Shown in pieces: positions 43,077-52,118 of a stretch of 64,000 nt of DNA. Each line of letters begins with the position of its first letter. Positions within the stretch are counted from its first letter, which is position 1. Both the position numbers and the translations under genes were made by a program. The notes under the pieces are model-generated. The model did no database searches. It worked only from the letters and a program-made list of their open reading frames with translations, and was not told the origin of the DNA. This stretch comes from Dietzia natronolimnaea (GTDB lineage Bacteria; Actinomycetota; Actinomycetes; Mycobacteriales; Mycobacteriaceae), in NCBI RefSeq assembly GCF_002289575.1, contig NZ_NTGA01000025.1:1-64000 (forward strand). Reading direction: 5' to 3'.

Positions 43077-43675
43077 TGTCCGAGCGCCGAGACGATGACA
43101 CGACACCCGTCGACCACACACCCGACGACACGACACCCGACGCGGAGACCACCCGGGAACCCCTGATCACCAGCGATCCGCTGGGTCTGGGGGGGACCAC
43201 AGACCCCGACGCCCCGTCGCGTCGGCCGCGACCGAAGATCGTGTCCCTCCTCGGGGAGTTCTTCAGGATGTCGCGGACCACCGCGATCCTGCTCGTGGCG
43301 TTCGTCCTGGTTGCCGTGCTCTACTCGCTGGTCAAGGACGATCCGGTTGCCAGCTTCGGTACCCCGCCGCCCCAGACGGACACCGTCGAGACCGAACCAC
43401 CCCCGCCGGCGGAGGGGACGACACCTGTCGAGGGGTCGCCGACCCCGGAGACCACGGTCGACCAGACGACGGTTCCCACCGCCACCCCGCAGACCTCCCC
43501 ACCGGTCACCGGCACGACGCCACCGACGGGACAGCAGGCCCCGACGTCCCCCACGGGAACGACCGGGCAGCAGGCACCGCCGCAGCAGGCACCGCAGGAG
43601 CAGTCGCCACAGGCGCAGCAGGGAGAGGATCCCGGCGACGCCGGGGCCGGAGGGAATCCCGTGACCACCAGCTGA
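43076..43675 (+). CDS. Proline/threonine/glutamine-rich single-pass membrane protein
   Basis: 199 residues. Acidic cytoplasmic part, one helix (AILLVAFVLVAVLYSLV, about 66-82) and an exported tail rich in P, T and Q. It occupies the Rv3103c position, between the channel and ftsE. The composition suggests a periplasmic/wall-spanning stalk; no function is known. ATG 43076 overlaps the channel stop; GTG 43073 is also possible. GAGAGGGGGG provides the ribosome site. Confidence 0.82.
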   Translation: MSERRDDDTTPVDHTPDDTTPDAETTREPLITSDPLGLGGTTDPDAPSRRPRPKIVSLLGEFFRMSRTTAILLVAFVLVAVLYSLVKDDPVASFGTPPPQTDTVETEPPPPAEGTTPVEGSPTPETTVDQTTVPTATPQTSPPVTGTTPPTGQQAPTSPTGTTGQQAPPQQAPQEQSPQAQQGEDPGDAGAGGNPVTTS

Positions 43676-43715
43676 CACCGGGGCTCTACCGACCACCGTG
43701 TGACTGGAGAGGCGC

Positions 43716-43721
43716 TAGGCT
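43716..43721 (+). promoter_or_regulatory. -10 box for leaderless ftsE
   Basis: TAGGCT ends 6 nt before GTG 43728. Confidence 0.5.
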
Positions 43722-43727
43722 ACTCGT

Positions 43728-44416
<689 letters not shown>

Positions 44417-44417
<1 letters not shown>

Positions 44418-45319
44418 TGGCCGCGCGGTTCATCGCGTCCGAGGTCGGACAGGGGCTGCGCCGAAACCTGTCGATGACGCTGGCCATGATCATCACCACC
44501 GCCGTCGCGTTGGCGATGCTCGGCGCCGGCGTACTGGTGGTGATGACCGCCTCCGCCAGCCAGGCGAAGTACGACTACCTCAACGAGTTCCGCGTCTACG
44601 TGGACCGGCCCATCTCCATCGAGGACCCCGACTGCACCGCTGCGTGTGGTGAGATCCGGGACCAACTGGAGACCACTGCCGGCGTGGCCTCGGTGGAGTA
44701 CAAGAACCCGCAGGAGACCTACGAGGAGTTCGTCGAGCTGTTCTCCTCCACCGACCCCGTCCTCGTGGAGTCGACCTCACCGGACGCCCTCGGTTCGCGG
44801 TTCACCCTCACTCTCGACGACCCCACCCGGGCGGAGTCGGTGGCCGCGGACCTGGAGGCGATCGCGGGGATCGAGGTCGTGCAGGGCCAGGGGGAGTTGG
44901 TCGAGCGCGTGTTCTCGGTCCTGGACGGCATCCGGAACGCCGCCTTCGCCGTCGCGGTGGTCCAACTCCTGGCCACCGTGTTGCTCATCGCCAACATGAC
45001 GCAGATCGCGGCCTTCACCCGCCGGACCGCGCTCGGGATAATGCGATTGGTGGGCGCGAGCCGCTGGTACACCGAGCTCCCGTTCGTGGTGGAGGCCGTG
45101 CTCGCGTCGGTGGTCGGTTCGCTGCTCGCGGTCGGCGGCCTGCTGGGGGCGAAGGTCGTGTTCCTCGACAGGGTGCTGGCGGAGGCGTACCGGGCGAACC
45201 TGGTGGAACGGATCACCACCGCCGACATCCTGATGCTCGCGCCGGGGCTGATCGTGGCGGGCGCGGTCGTCTCCGCCCTCACGGCGTGGGTCACCCTGCG
45301 GGTCACGGTTCGGCAGTAG
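44417..45319 (+). CDS. ftsX: Cell division protein FtsX
   Basis: 300 residues, FtsX topology: N-terminal helix (LAMIITTAVALAMLGAGVLVVM), an extracellular domain (about 45-170) with the Cys pair CTAAC, then three helices (AVAVVQLLATVLLIANM, VVEAVLASVVGSLLAVGGLL, LMLAPGLIVAGAVVSALTAWV). The extracellular loop transmits FtsE ATP hydrolysis to RipC/PcsB-type hydrolases in Gram-positives. Coupled to ftsE. Confidence 0.96.
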
Positions 45320-45332
45320 TCCGGCGCTGATC

Positions 45333-45338
45333 TAGACT
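45333..45338 (+). promoter_or_regulatory. -10 box upstream of smpB
   Basis: TAGACT about 40 nt before the smpB start. The strong ribosome site GGAGGTGA then follows, so this transcript has a leader. Confidence 0.4.
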
Positions 45339-45378
45339 GGGGATTCTGCCCGACGGACGGACGAGGAGGTGAACCGGC

Positions 45379-45888
45379 GTGGCCAAGAAGAACAAGAAGA
45401 AGGGCGCGTCGACCCTCGGCCGTGACGGCAGCGTGGTGGCCAGCAACCGCAAGGCCCGCCACGAGTACTCGATCCTGTCCACCCACGAGGCCGGCATCGC
45501 GCTCCTGGGCACGGAGATCAAGAGCATGCGCGAGGGCCAGGCCTCGTTGGTCGACGCGTTCGCGACGATCGACGACGGCGAGGTGTGGCTCCGCGGGCTC
45601 CACATCCCCGAGTACTCTCACGGGAGCTGGACCAACCACGCGCCCAAGCGGGCCCGCAAGCTTCTGCTGCACCGCCGCGAGATCGATTCCCTCGTCGGCA
45701 AGGTGCGGGACGGCAACGCCACTCTGGTCCCGCTGTCCCTGTACTTCGTCAACGGACGGGTGAAGGTCGAACTGGCCGTCGCGCGCGGTAAGCAGGCCCA
45801 CGACAAGCGACACGACATCGCCAGGAGGACCGCCGAGCGCGATGCCGTCCGCGAGCTCGGCAGGAAGATCAAGGGCATGCACGCCTGA
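45379..45888 (+). CDS. smpB: SsrA-binding protein SmpB
   Basis: 169 residues. Lys-rich N-terminus, then the OB-fold core (NRKARHEYSILSTHEAGIALLGTEIKSMREGQASL, seen as consecutive strands) and C-terminal basic tail (KRHDIARRTAERD) that mimics mRNA/anticodon in the ribosome. Binds tmRNA for trans-translation. The ribosome site GAGGAGGTGA is strong. The ssrA gene follows 101 bp downstream. Confidence 0.97.
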   Translation: MAKKNKKKGASTLGRDGSVVASNRKARHEYSILSTHEAGIALLGTEIKSMREGQASLVDAFATIDDGEVWLRGLHIPEYSHGSWTNHAPKRARKLLLHRREIDSLVGKVRDGNATLVPLSLYFVNGRVKVELAVARGKQAHDKRHDIARRTAERDAVRELGRKIKGMHA

Positions 45889-45926
45889 GCCTGTCGCGCT
45901 GCGTCAGGGGGAGACGGACATCACCC

Positions 45927-45955
45927 TGGCAACTCGACCTCGGTCGGGGTACGGT
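45927..45955 (+). promoter_or_regulatory. Candidate ssrA promoter
   Basis: TGGCAA and TACGGT with 17 bp between, ahead of the mature tmRNA 5' end at 45990. The -35 is poor. Confidence 0.3.
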
Positions 45956-45989
45956 TGGTGGTCCGTCGACGAGAGTCGGCGGTCCTGAC

Positions 45990-46363
45990 GGGGCTGATGT
46001 GGTTTCGACTACGTGAGTTGACGCAGGGGAAGCGTGCCGGTGCAGGCCAGAGACCACCGTAAGCGTCGTGGCAACCAATTACGCGCCGATACCAATCAGC
46101 GCGACTACGCCCTCGCTGCCTGATAGCGAGCCCGTAGTCTGTCGGCCCGGGGTCGCCCTCGCCCCGGTCACCGGCATCATCTAGAGGGATCACCGGCTCA
46201 CCCGGTCACGGGGTGGGTCGGGACATCCAACAGTGACTGGGATCGTCATCGCCGACATGTCCGCATGAGGGCGAGATCCGAGTAGAGGCCAACGCGGACT
46301 GCGCACGGAGAAGCCCTGCCGATGCTGCGGAGGACCCGGGTTCAATTCCCGGCAGCTCCACCA
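45990..46363 (+). ncRNA. ssrA: tmRNA (ssrA)
   Basis: 374 nt. The ends form the tRNA-like acceptor stem: GGGGCTG at 45990 pairs with CAGCTCC before ACCA at 46360-46363, and the T arm is GGGTTCAATTCCC. The tag frame at 46085-46123 encodes ADTNQRDYALAA then TGA, with resume codon GCC. The -YALAA end is the usual protease signal. It rescues stalled ribosomes together with SmpB. Confidence 0.95.
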
Positions 46364-46368
46364 TCGGG

Positions 46369-46403
46369 CCGAGCCCCCGGTCGACCACCGACCGGGGGCT
46401 CGG
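46369..46403 (+). terminator. ssrA terminator
   Basis: CCGAGCCCCCGGTCG pairs perfectly with its complement at 46389-46403 around an ACCAC loop, followed by TGCGTTTCG. Confidence 0.85.
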
Positions 46404-46553
46404 TGCGTTTCGACTGGCCCTCCACCTTCGGGCGCCTGTGCGGCACCTCGAAGCACCTGAAAGAGGACTCAGGCGGCTTCGGTACCCTCGCTGTAGTCGC
46501 CGCTCGTCCGGAACGGGCCGACGATGTCCCAGTAGAGAAAGGCCCACGCCCAC

Positions 46554-47297
46554 GTGAACGCCAAGTCCGCAGGTAACAAGAGCACCAAGGTGCTCCAGAC
46601 CAAGAAGAACAACGGCATGCTGATCACGGTCGCGGCGCTGATCGCCGTCGCGGTCCTGGTCCTCGGTGGCGTGGTGTGGATGGCGCAGCGAGGGGGCGAG
46701 GCGAACCCCATCACCTTCGGCGAGACGGCGGATGAGCTGATCGAGATCTCGGACACGGGCGTGATCACGGTGGGGGAGGAGACCGCTCCGACCGTCCAGA
46801 TCTGGGAGGACTTCATGTGCCCGGCGTGCAGGTCCTTCGAGGCGCAGTACGGCGTCCCGATCTCCGATGCCGTTCAGGCCGGTGACCTGCGCGTGGAGTA
46901 CCACATGCTCAACTTCCTCGACCGCCAGTCGGCATCGGGCGAGTACTCCACGAGGGCGATCGCCGCGGTCCAGTGCGTCGCGGCCAAGGACTCGCTGCCC
47001 ACTTTCTTCGAGGTCAAGAATGCCTTCTTCGCGCAGCAACCCGCTGAGGGCGGGGGCGACCGTTCCGCCCGAGAGCTGGCGTCCACCGCCGAGGCGGCCG
47101 GTGCGAACGCGGACACCGTCGAGTGCATCGGCAACGTGGAGACCAACGGTGGGATGGACAAGGCCTCGGACTCCGCCGACAACTCGCAGGACAGTATCCG
47201 TGAGGTCACCGATCGCGTCTCCACGCCGACGGTCGCCTACGAGGGTGAGGTCGTGGAGTTTGGGGACCCGGCCTGGTTGGACAACATCATCTCCTGA
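46554..47297 (+). CDS. DsbA-like membrane-anchored thiol-disulfide oxidoreductase
   Basis: 247 residues. Basic N-terminus, a membrane anchor (about 22-44, MLITVAALIAVAVLVLGGVVWM) and an extracytoplasmic thioredoxin-fold DsbA-like domain with active-site CPAC (Cys89, Cys92) in WEDFMCPACRSFE. Helical insertion and cis-Pro STPTVAYEG are present. Probable oxidative folding of exported proteins; the actinobacterial relatives are MDSA/DsbA-type. GTG 46554 follows AGAAAGG. A perfect terminator follows. Confidence 0.9.
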   Translation: MNAKSAGNKSTKVLQTKKNNGMLITVAALIAVAVLVLGGVVWMAQRGGEANPITFGETADELIEISDTGVITVGEETAPTVQIWEDFMCPACRSFEAQYGVPISDAVQAGDLRVEYHMLNFLDRQSASGEYSTRAIAAVQCVAAKDSLPTFFEVKNAFFAQQPAEGGGDRSARELASTAEAAGANADTVECIGNVETNGGMDKASDSADNSQDSIREVTDRVSTPTVAYEGEVVEFGDPAWLDNIIS

Positions 47298-47317
47298 CCC
47301 GGGTCCACGCTGATCGA

Positions 47318-47350
47318 CACCGGCCCCGCCCGTTCAGGGCGGGGCCGGTG
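47318..47350 (+). terminator. Terminator of the DsbA-like gene
   Basis: CACCGGCCCCGCCC and its perfect complement around GTTCA, 21 nt after the stop. Confidence 0.85.
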
Positions 47351-47355
47351 GCGAT

Positions 47356-47385
47356 TTGGAGGGCCGAAGCGGGATGGTGTAACTT
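47356..47385 (+). promoter_or_regulatory. Candidate tRNA-Ala promoter
   Basis: TTGGAG and TAACTT spaced by 18 bp, ending 45 nt before the tRNA. Confidence 0.35.
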
Positions 47386-47430
47386 TGGTCGGGCCGGTCG
47401 CCGAGAGGTGAACGGTGCGAGAACAAGTAC

Positions 47431-47503
47431 GGGGCTATGGCGCAGCTGGTAGCGCACCACACTGGCAGTGTGGGGGTCAGGGGTTCGAGTCCCCTTAGCT
47501 CCA
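47431..47503 (+). tRNA. tRNA-Ala (GGC)
   Basis: 73 nt, no encoded CCA. Acceptor GGGGCTA/TAGCTCC, anticodon GGC at 47464-47466 in loop CTGGCAG, T arm AGGGGTTCGAGTCCCCT. Confidence 0.95.
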
Positions 47504-47540
47504 CCCAGAGGACCGATCCGGCTACGGATGGTTCGCACGA

Positions 47541-47571
47541 GTGAGAGCCCGGCCATCGGCCGGGCTCTCAC
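47541..47571. terminator. Terminator between tRNA-Ala and the VOC gene
   Basis: A 14-bp perfect stem GTGAGAGCCCGGCC with an ATC loop, followed by TCATTTTCA. It serves the tRNA and probably the convergent VOC gene as well. Confidence 0.85.
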
Positions 47572-47606
47572 TCATTTTCATGATGGTTGAGAGCGCGACC
47601 GTGCGG

Positions 47607-48113
47607 TTATCCCAGTTGCGCCGCCCACTCGGCAACCCGACGGGCGCTCTCGGACTCGGACAGGTCCTCGACGCGCGTCATGATCGACCAGCGCACGCCG
47701 TAAGGGTCCACGATCGAGGCGAACCGGTCGCCGGAGACGAACTCGCTCACCGGCTCGCGGACCGTCGCGCCGGCCCTGACCGCGCGGTCTACCACCTCGT
47801 CGACGTCCGCGCAGTACAGCCCGAGCGAGTAGCAGGCCACCCCTCCGGAGGGCGCGGGCACGAGCCCGTAGTCGGGGCTCGGCTCGCCGAACTGCAACCG
47901 GCCGTTGCCGAAGTCGAGTTCGGCGTGCACGACGACCCCTCCCATTTCCGTCACGTCGACCACCCGGGCGCCGAAGACCGAGGAATAGAATTCGACGGCC
48001 CCCTTCGCGCCCTCGATCGCGAGAAACGGAGTGAGGCTGGTCGAGCCGTGGGGGACGCCGTCGGTGGTGTGCTGCCCGGTGGCCCCGGTCCGGGGCGAGG
48101 TGGTGTCGGTCAT
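47607..48113 (-). CDS. VOC (glyoxalase/PhnB-like) family protein
   Basis: 168 residues. The pattern LTPFLAIEGAKGAVEFYSSVFGA, LDFGNGRLQFGEP and GDRFASIVDPYGVRWSIMTRVEDL is the PhnB/VOC fold (paired beta-alpha-beta modules). Members include dioxygenases, resistance proteins and glyoxalases; no specific activity can be assigned. ATG 48113 is 6 nt from a minus-strand -10 TAGGGT. It is divergent from an AraC regulator, which might control it. Confidence 0.85.
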   Translation of the reverse strand: MTDTTSPRTGATGQHTTDGVPHGSTSLTPFLAIEGAKGAVEFYSSVFGARVVDVTEMGGVVVHAELDFGNGRLQFGEPSPDYGLVPAPSGGVACYSLGLYCADVDEVVDRAVRAGATVREPVSEFVSGDRFASIVDPYGVRWSIMTRVEDLSESESARRVAEWAAQLG

Positions 48114-48119
48114 GGGATG

Positions 48120-48125
48120 ACCCTA
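48120..48125 (-). promoter_or_regulatory. -10 box for leaderless VOC gene
   Basis: TAGGGT (minus strand) ends 6 nt before the ATG. Confidence 0.5.
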
Positions 48126-48197
48126 GAAGTGCCCGAACCCTCGTGGCTTGGAGATTCGCGACGTCAGTCGAGGCGGAGGAGTGAGGGAGGGGAGAGG

Positions 48198-49076
48198 ATG
48201 TCGGAGCTCGCAGATCGGCGCGGAGTGCTCTACCCGGACCGGTTGCCCACCTTCCACCGCCAGGAGGCCCCGGTCGACCTGCGCGACCGAATCCGGTGGT
48301 TCTGGATCCCGCGGTGGAGTCTGCCGCCGGGCAGGACCTCTCGGCAGGAAATTCTCCCGTTTCCCGCCTCCAACCTCGTCGTCGACCCCTCCGGCGTGAC
48401 CCTCTCCGGACCGACGACCGGCATCTCCCACCGTGATCTCAGCGGCAGCGGGTGGGCGGTCGGAGCCCTGCTCCGCCCGGCTGGGCTGGCCTCTCTGGTG
48501 ACCGCGCCGCAGCGGCTCCGCGACGCCGAGACACCGGTCGAGGCGGCAGAGTTGCATCGCGCGGTCGTCGCGGCGATGGGGGAGGCGGACGACGTCGTCG
48601 ACCAGCCGCGACCATCCGACCATCGCGGGGTCGACCAGCGCGACCACAAGCGCGAACCCCTCGCGCGCGACCGGGCGGTGCGCGCCTTCTCGGTCTGGGC
48701 CGCCACGGCCCTGGAGGCGCCTGGTGCCGACGGGATGCTGGCCAACGCGATGGAGGATCTCATCGCTTCGGACAGGTCGATCGTGCGGGTGGACCAGGTC
48801 GCGGCGGCGCTGGGGACCTCGACGCGCGCCGTGCAGAGACTCGCGCACCGCTACGTCGGCGTGCCACCACTGAAGATGATCCGTCGGTACCGACTCCAGG
48901 AGGCCGCGCAGCGTCTACGCGACGACCCCACGGTGACGATCGCCCGGGTCGCCGCCGACCTCGGATACTCCGACCACGCCCACCTCAGCGCTGATTTCCG
49001 CGCGGTCCTCGGACTGAGCCCACGCTCCTACCGCGGTGCACCCGGCGCGGCGGCGAAGGGATCCTCGGCCGGGTGA
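48198..49076 (+). CDS. AraC family transcriptional regulator
   Basis: 292 residues. The C-terminal AraC DNA-binding domain (about 185-275) has both HTHs: VDQVAAALGTSTRAVQRLAHRYVG and VTIARVAADLGYSDHAHLSADFRAVLGLSPRSYR (two recognisable segments). The N-terminus looks like the DUF6597-type sensing domain of some actinobacterial AraC proteins (RIRWFWIPRW, LPFPASNLVV). ATG 48198 after GGAGGGGAGAGG. Its 3' end overlaps the convergent YccF gene by 49 bp. Confidence 0.9.
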   Translation: MSELADRRGVLYPDRLPTFHRQEAPVDLRDRIRWFWIPRWSLPPGRTSRQEILPFPASNLVVDPSGVTLSGPTTGISHRDLSGSGWAVGALLRPAGLASLVTAPQRLRDAETPVEAAELHRAVVAAMGEADDVVDQPRPSDHRGVDQRDHKREPLARDRAVRAFSVWAATALEAPGADGMLANAMEDLIASDRSIVRVDQVAAALGTSTRAVQRLAHRYVGVPPLKMIRRYRLQEAAQRLRDDPTVTIARVAADLGYSDHAHLSADFRAVLGLSPRSYRGAPGAAAKGSSAG

Positions 49077-49447
49077 CGGATGGGCACGATCCGCTGGCCG
49101 AGTGGAAGCAGTGCCAGCGGGACCATCTTCCAGCAAGCGATGCCGAAGGGGATCCCCACGATGGTCAGGCACAGCAGGAATCCCGCCACCAGATGGGCGA
49201 TCGCCAGTTCCCAGCCGAGCACCAGGATCCACAAGATGTTGCCGAGCATCGAGAGCGCACCGGCGTCCCGGCGGAACTCGGTCCGCCGGCCGAACGGCCA
49301 CAGGACGTATGCAGCGAGGCGGAACGAGGCGATACCGAAGGGGATGGTGATGATCAGGAGGCAGGCGATGATTCCGGCGAGGGCGTATGCAAGCGCCAGC
49401 CACCATCCGGCGAGAAGAAACCAGAGCACGTTCCCCAGGGTTCGCAT
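49028..49447 (-). CDS. YccF domain membrane protein
   Basis: 139 residues with two YccF (DUF307) repeats, each a hydrophobic hairpin: LGNVLWFLLAGWWLALAY with TIPFGIASFRLA, and LGNILWILVLGWELAIAH with GIPFGIACWKM. Inner-membrane protein, function unknown. ATG 49447 sits 6 nt from the minus-strand -10 TACCGT. It is convergent and overlapping with the AraC gene, divergent from the glucosidase. Confidence 0.88.
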   Translation of the reverse strand: MRTLGNVLWFLLAGWWLALAYALAGIIACLLIITIPFGIASFRLAAYVLWPFGRRTEFRRDAGALSMLGNILWILVLGWELAIAHLVAGFLLCLTIVGIPFGIACWKMVPLALLPLGQRIVPIRHPAEDPFAAAPGAPR

Positions 49448-49453
49448 CCCCCC

Positions 49454-49459
49454 ACGGTA
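49454..49459 (-). promoter_or_regulatory. -10 box for leaderless yccF
   Basis: TACCGT (minus strand) ends 6 nt before the ATG; the gap is six G residues that could also act as a weak ribosome site. Confidence 0.45.
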
Positions 49460-49557
49460 GTCGCCGGCGTGGCCCCCGGTCGGTGTTCCGAGGCCCTGAG
49501 TGCAGGCGGTAGACCGAAAGCGCTGACGGCGGGCCCGGCGTGTGTGATGTTGGGAAG

Positions 49558-50907
49558 ATGGGTCTCGATAAACGCGCTGTCACCAGAGTTCTACTCGCCC
49601 CGGCGCTCGTCATCGCACTGGTCGCTACCGCTCTGATCACGGGTTCCGCGCTGGCGCGCGCCGAATCTCGGATGGTCGAGGGGTTCCACTGGGGGGTGGC
49701 CACCTCGGGCTTCCAGGTCGAGGGTTCAAATAGGGACTCCAACTGGAAGCGCTACGTCGACGCCGCTGCCGCCCGCGGAGAAGCCGACCCGGTCAACGAC
49801 GCGGTGGACTTCTGGAACCGGTACCCCGAGGACATCGCCCGCGCCGCCGACTTGGGCGTCACCACCTTCCGTCTCAGCGTGGAGTGGTCGCGCATCGAGC
49901 CCGAGCCGGGGCGGTACGACGAGGGGGCGCTGCGCCGGTACGACCACATCCTCGACACCATCCGGGCGCACGGGATGACGCCCATGATCACGATGGTCCA
50001 TTACGTGTACCCCGGATGGCTCGTCGACCGGGGCGGTTTCCTCTCCCCGGACGCGGTGGAGGCCTTCGGTCGCTACGCCGAGCTCGTCACCGAGCGGTGG
50101 GCCGGCGACGGGACGATGTGGGTCACCTTCAACGAGCCCCTGGTGTTCTTCAGTCACGAACTGCGCATCGGCCTGGTCGGCCTGCACCAGTTCAACCAGT
50201 TCCGCGACAACGTCGTCGCGGCCCACAAGCTGGGATACCACGCCGCGCACCGCGCCGACCCGGAGGCGATGGTGACCGCCAACGAGGCGTACCTCCCCGC
50301 GTTCGCCCCGGCCACCGACGACCTGCTGCTCAACCACATCCGCGAGGAGCTGGACTTCATCGGGATCGACTACTACTACGGCATCGCGCTCGACAACCTC
50401 ACCACCATCCGCGCGGCGTGGGACGACTTCGCCGGCGTGCGTCCGCAGCCGGAAGGGATGTACGAATCGATCGTGCACTACGCGCGGCACTTCCCCGGTA
50501 AGCCGCTGTACATCGTCGAGAACGGGATGCCCACCCACAACGGGCACCGGGAGGACGGGATCGAGCGCGGCGACTACCTCCGGGACGTCGTCTTCTGGAT
50601 CCAGCGCGCGGTCGCCGACGGGTACCCGGTGATCGGGTACAACCACTGGTCTCTGGTCGACAACTACGAGTGGGGATCCTACGACTCCCGCTTCGGCCTC
50701 TACCGGGTCGACGTACTCTCCGATCCGCTGCTCGAGCGCAGGCCGACCTCCGGGGTCGACGCCTACCGGGACGTGATCGCGCGCGGCGGAGTCCCGGAGG
50801 GCTACCGCCCGGTTCTGCCGGTGGGCGTGTGCTCGCTGGGGACGATCCCCGACACCTGCCTCGATCCCGTCGACGTTCACGGGCCGCTCGCGAGGCTGGG
50901 TCGCTGA
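49558..50907 (+). CDS. Secreted glycoside hydrolase family 1 protein (beta-glucosidase-like)
   Basis: 449 residues. The N-terminal signal sequence (RVLLAPALVIALVATALITGSALARA) precedes a GH1 barrel beginning FHWGVATSGFQVEG. The acid/base Glu193 is in TFNEP and the nucleophile Glu321 in YIVENGM; the aglycone-site motif NHWSLVDNYEWGSYDSRFGLYRVD is intact in pieces. It should hydrolyse beta-glucosides outside the cytoplasm. Most bacterial GH1 enzymes are cytoplasmic, so export is noteworthy; no lipobox is seen. ATG 49558 is chosen; GTG 49540 would add six residues. Confidence 0.9.
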   Translation: MGLDKRAVTRVLLAPALVIALVATALITGSALARAESRMVEGFHWGVATSGFQVEGSNRDSNWKRYVDAAAARGEADPVNDAVDFWNRYPEDIARAADLGVTTFRLSVEWSRIEPEPGRYDEGALRRYDHILDTIRAHGMTPMITMVHYVYPGWLVDRGGFLSPDAVEAFGRYAELVTERWAGDGTMWVTFNEPLVFFSHELRIGLVGLHQFNQFRDNVVAAHKLGYHAAHRADPEAMVTANEAYLPAFAPATDDLLLNHIREELDFIGIDYYYGIALDNLTTIRAAWDDFAGVRPQPEGMYESIVHYARHFPGKPLYIVENGMPTHNGHREDGIERGDYLRDVVFWIQRAVADGYPVIGYNHWSLVDNYEWGSYDSRFGLYRVDVLSDPLLERRPTSGVDAYRDVIARGGVPEGYRPVLPVGVCSLGTIPDTCLDPVDVHGPLARLGR

Positions 50908-50954
50908 TCGCGGGCGGCCACAGAAGAACCTGTCACCGCCGGGCCGGGTGGGCG

Positions 50955-50960
50955 TAGGGT
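50955..50960 (+). promoter_or_regulatory. -10 box for leaderless serine hydrolase gene
   Basis: TAGGGT ends 6 nt before ATG 50967. Confidence 0.5.
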
Positions 50961-50966
50961 CATCCC

Positions 50967-52061
50967 ATGGATCGGTTGGACACCGTCGTCGGAGAGCTCG
51001 ACGCCCTGGTCGACGCCGGGCGGCTCACGGGTTTCGTCTGTGGGGTCAGGCAGGACGGCCGGACGCTGATCGCAGCGGGCGGGTCGCGGTCCCCCGACGG
51101 GTCCGCGCTCGACCCGGACACGGTGTTCCCCCTGTCGTCCAACACCAAGCCGGTGGGCGGCGTGCTCGCGCTGCGGATGGTCGAGCTCGGGATCCTCGCG
51201 CTCGACGACCCGGTCGCCACCCTTCTGCCGGAGTTGTCCGCCCCGCGGGTCCTCACCCGGCCCGGCGGACCGATCGACCGGACCGTACCGGCCGGCCGAC
51301 AGATCACCCTCCGACACCTGCTCACCATGACCGCCGGCGTCGGATGGGCGGGAGAGGGCAGTCCTCTCACCGTCGCCATGGGCGAGCGACAGATCGCCCC
51401 GGGACCCTATCCCCCTCCGATGGAGCCGGACGAGTACCTGCGGCTGCTGGGCTCGCTGCCCCTGGCTGATCAGCCCGGGGTGGGCTGGTACTACCACACC
51501 AGCAGCGACGTGCTGGGTGTTCTCCTGGCGAGGGCCACGGGGGCCACCGTGGCCGACCTGGTGGCCGACCACATCACCGGCCCGCTCGGTCTCGCGGACG
51601 TGGGATTCACCGCCGACCGCGAACGTCTCCCCACCAGCTACGGGCTCGGCCCCGACGGGGGTCTGCGCGCGCTGGACACCGTGGACCGGTTCGCCCACCC
51701 GCCGCGCTTCGAGTCGCTGGCGTGCGGTCTGACCTCGACCGTCTCGGACTACCTCGAATTCCTCGACGTCCTCGTCGGCGGCGGGGTCGTCCTGGGGCCG
51801 CAGTATGTGGAGGCGATGACGACTGACCGCCTGACCCCGCGACAGCGGGCCGACGCGGAGGGGTTCATCGCACCCGGCTGCGGGTACGGGATGCAGGTCG
51901 AGGTCCGTCCGGACGGGGCCGTCGGTTGGGCCGGTGGTTTGGGCACCATCGGTTACGTCGACCGGCGCACGGGCCGGGGCGCGGCGGTGTTCACCACACA
52001 GTCCTACGACGTGCCGGGGACGGCGGAGGCGCTGGACACCGTGTGGGCGCTGCTGCGGTGA
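50967..52061 (+). CDS. Serine hydrolase of the beta-lactamase/PBP4* superfamily
   Basis: 364 residues. Class-C/esterase type: SxxK in LSSNTKPVGG (Ser-Ser-Asn-Thr-Lys, near 54-58), a Tyr motif in WYYHTSSD, and HLLTMTAGVGW as seen in EstB/LpqK-type hydrolases. A C-terminal GWAGGLGTIGYVD resembles the KTG-equivalent HxG region. No signal peptide, so cytoplasmic: more likely an esterase or D-aminopeptidase-like enzyme than a resistance beta-lactamase. The start is supported by the -10. Confidence 0.87.
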   Translation: MDRLDTVVGELDALVDAGRLTGFVCGVRQDGRTLIAAGGSRSPDGSALDPDTVFPLSSNTKPVGGVLALRMVELGILALDDPVATLLPELSAPRVLTRPGGPIDRTVPAGRQITLRHLLTMTAGVGWAGEGSPLTVAMGERQIAPGPYPPPMEPDEYLRLLGSLPLADQPGVGWYYHTSSDVLGVLLARATGATVADLVADHITGPLGLADVGFTADRERLPTSYGLGPDGGLRALDTVDRFAHPPRFESLACGLTSTVSDYLEFLDVLVGGGVVLGPQYVEAMTTDRLTPRQRADAEGFIAPGCGYGMQVEVRPDGAVGWAGGLGTIGYVDRRTGRGAAVFTTQSYDVPGTAEALDTVWALLR

Positions 52062-52102
52062 CCGATCGGTGGTGATCGATCGGTGGTGACCGATCAGTGG
52101 TG
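52061..52102. repeat. Three tandem 14-bp units at the hydrolase gene end
   Basis: ACCGATCGGTGGTG, then the same with ATC at the start, then with CAGT in the middle. The array begins on the last base of the TGA stop and fills most of the gap to the convergent nadE. Confidence 0.85.
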
Positions 52103-52118
52103 GGCGACCCCGGGGGGC

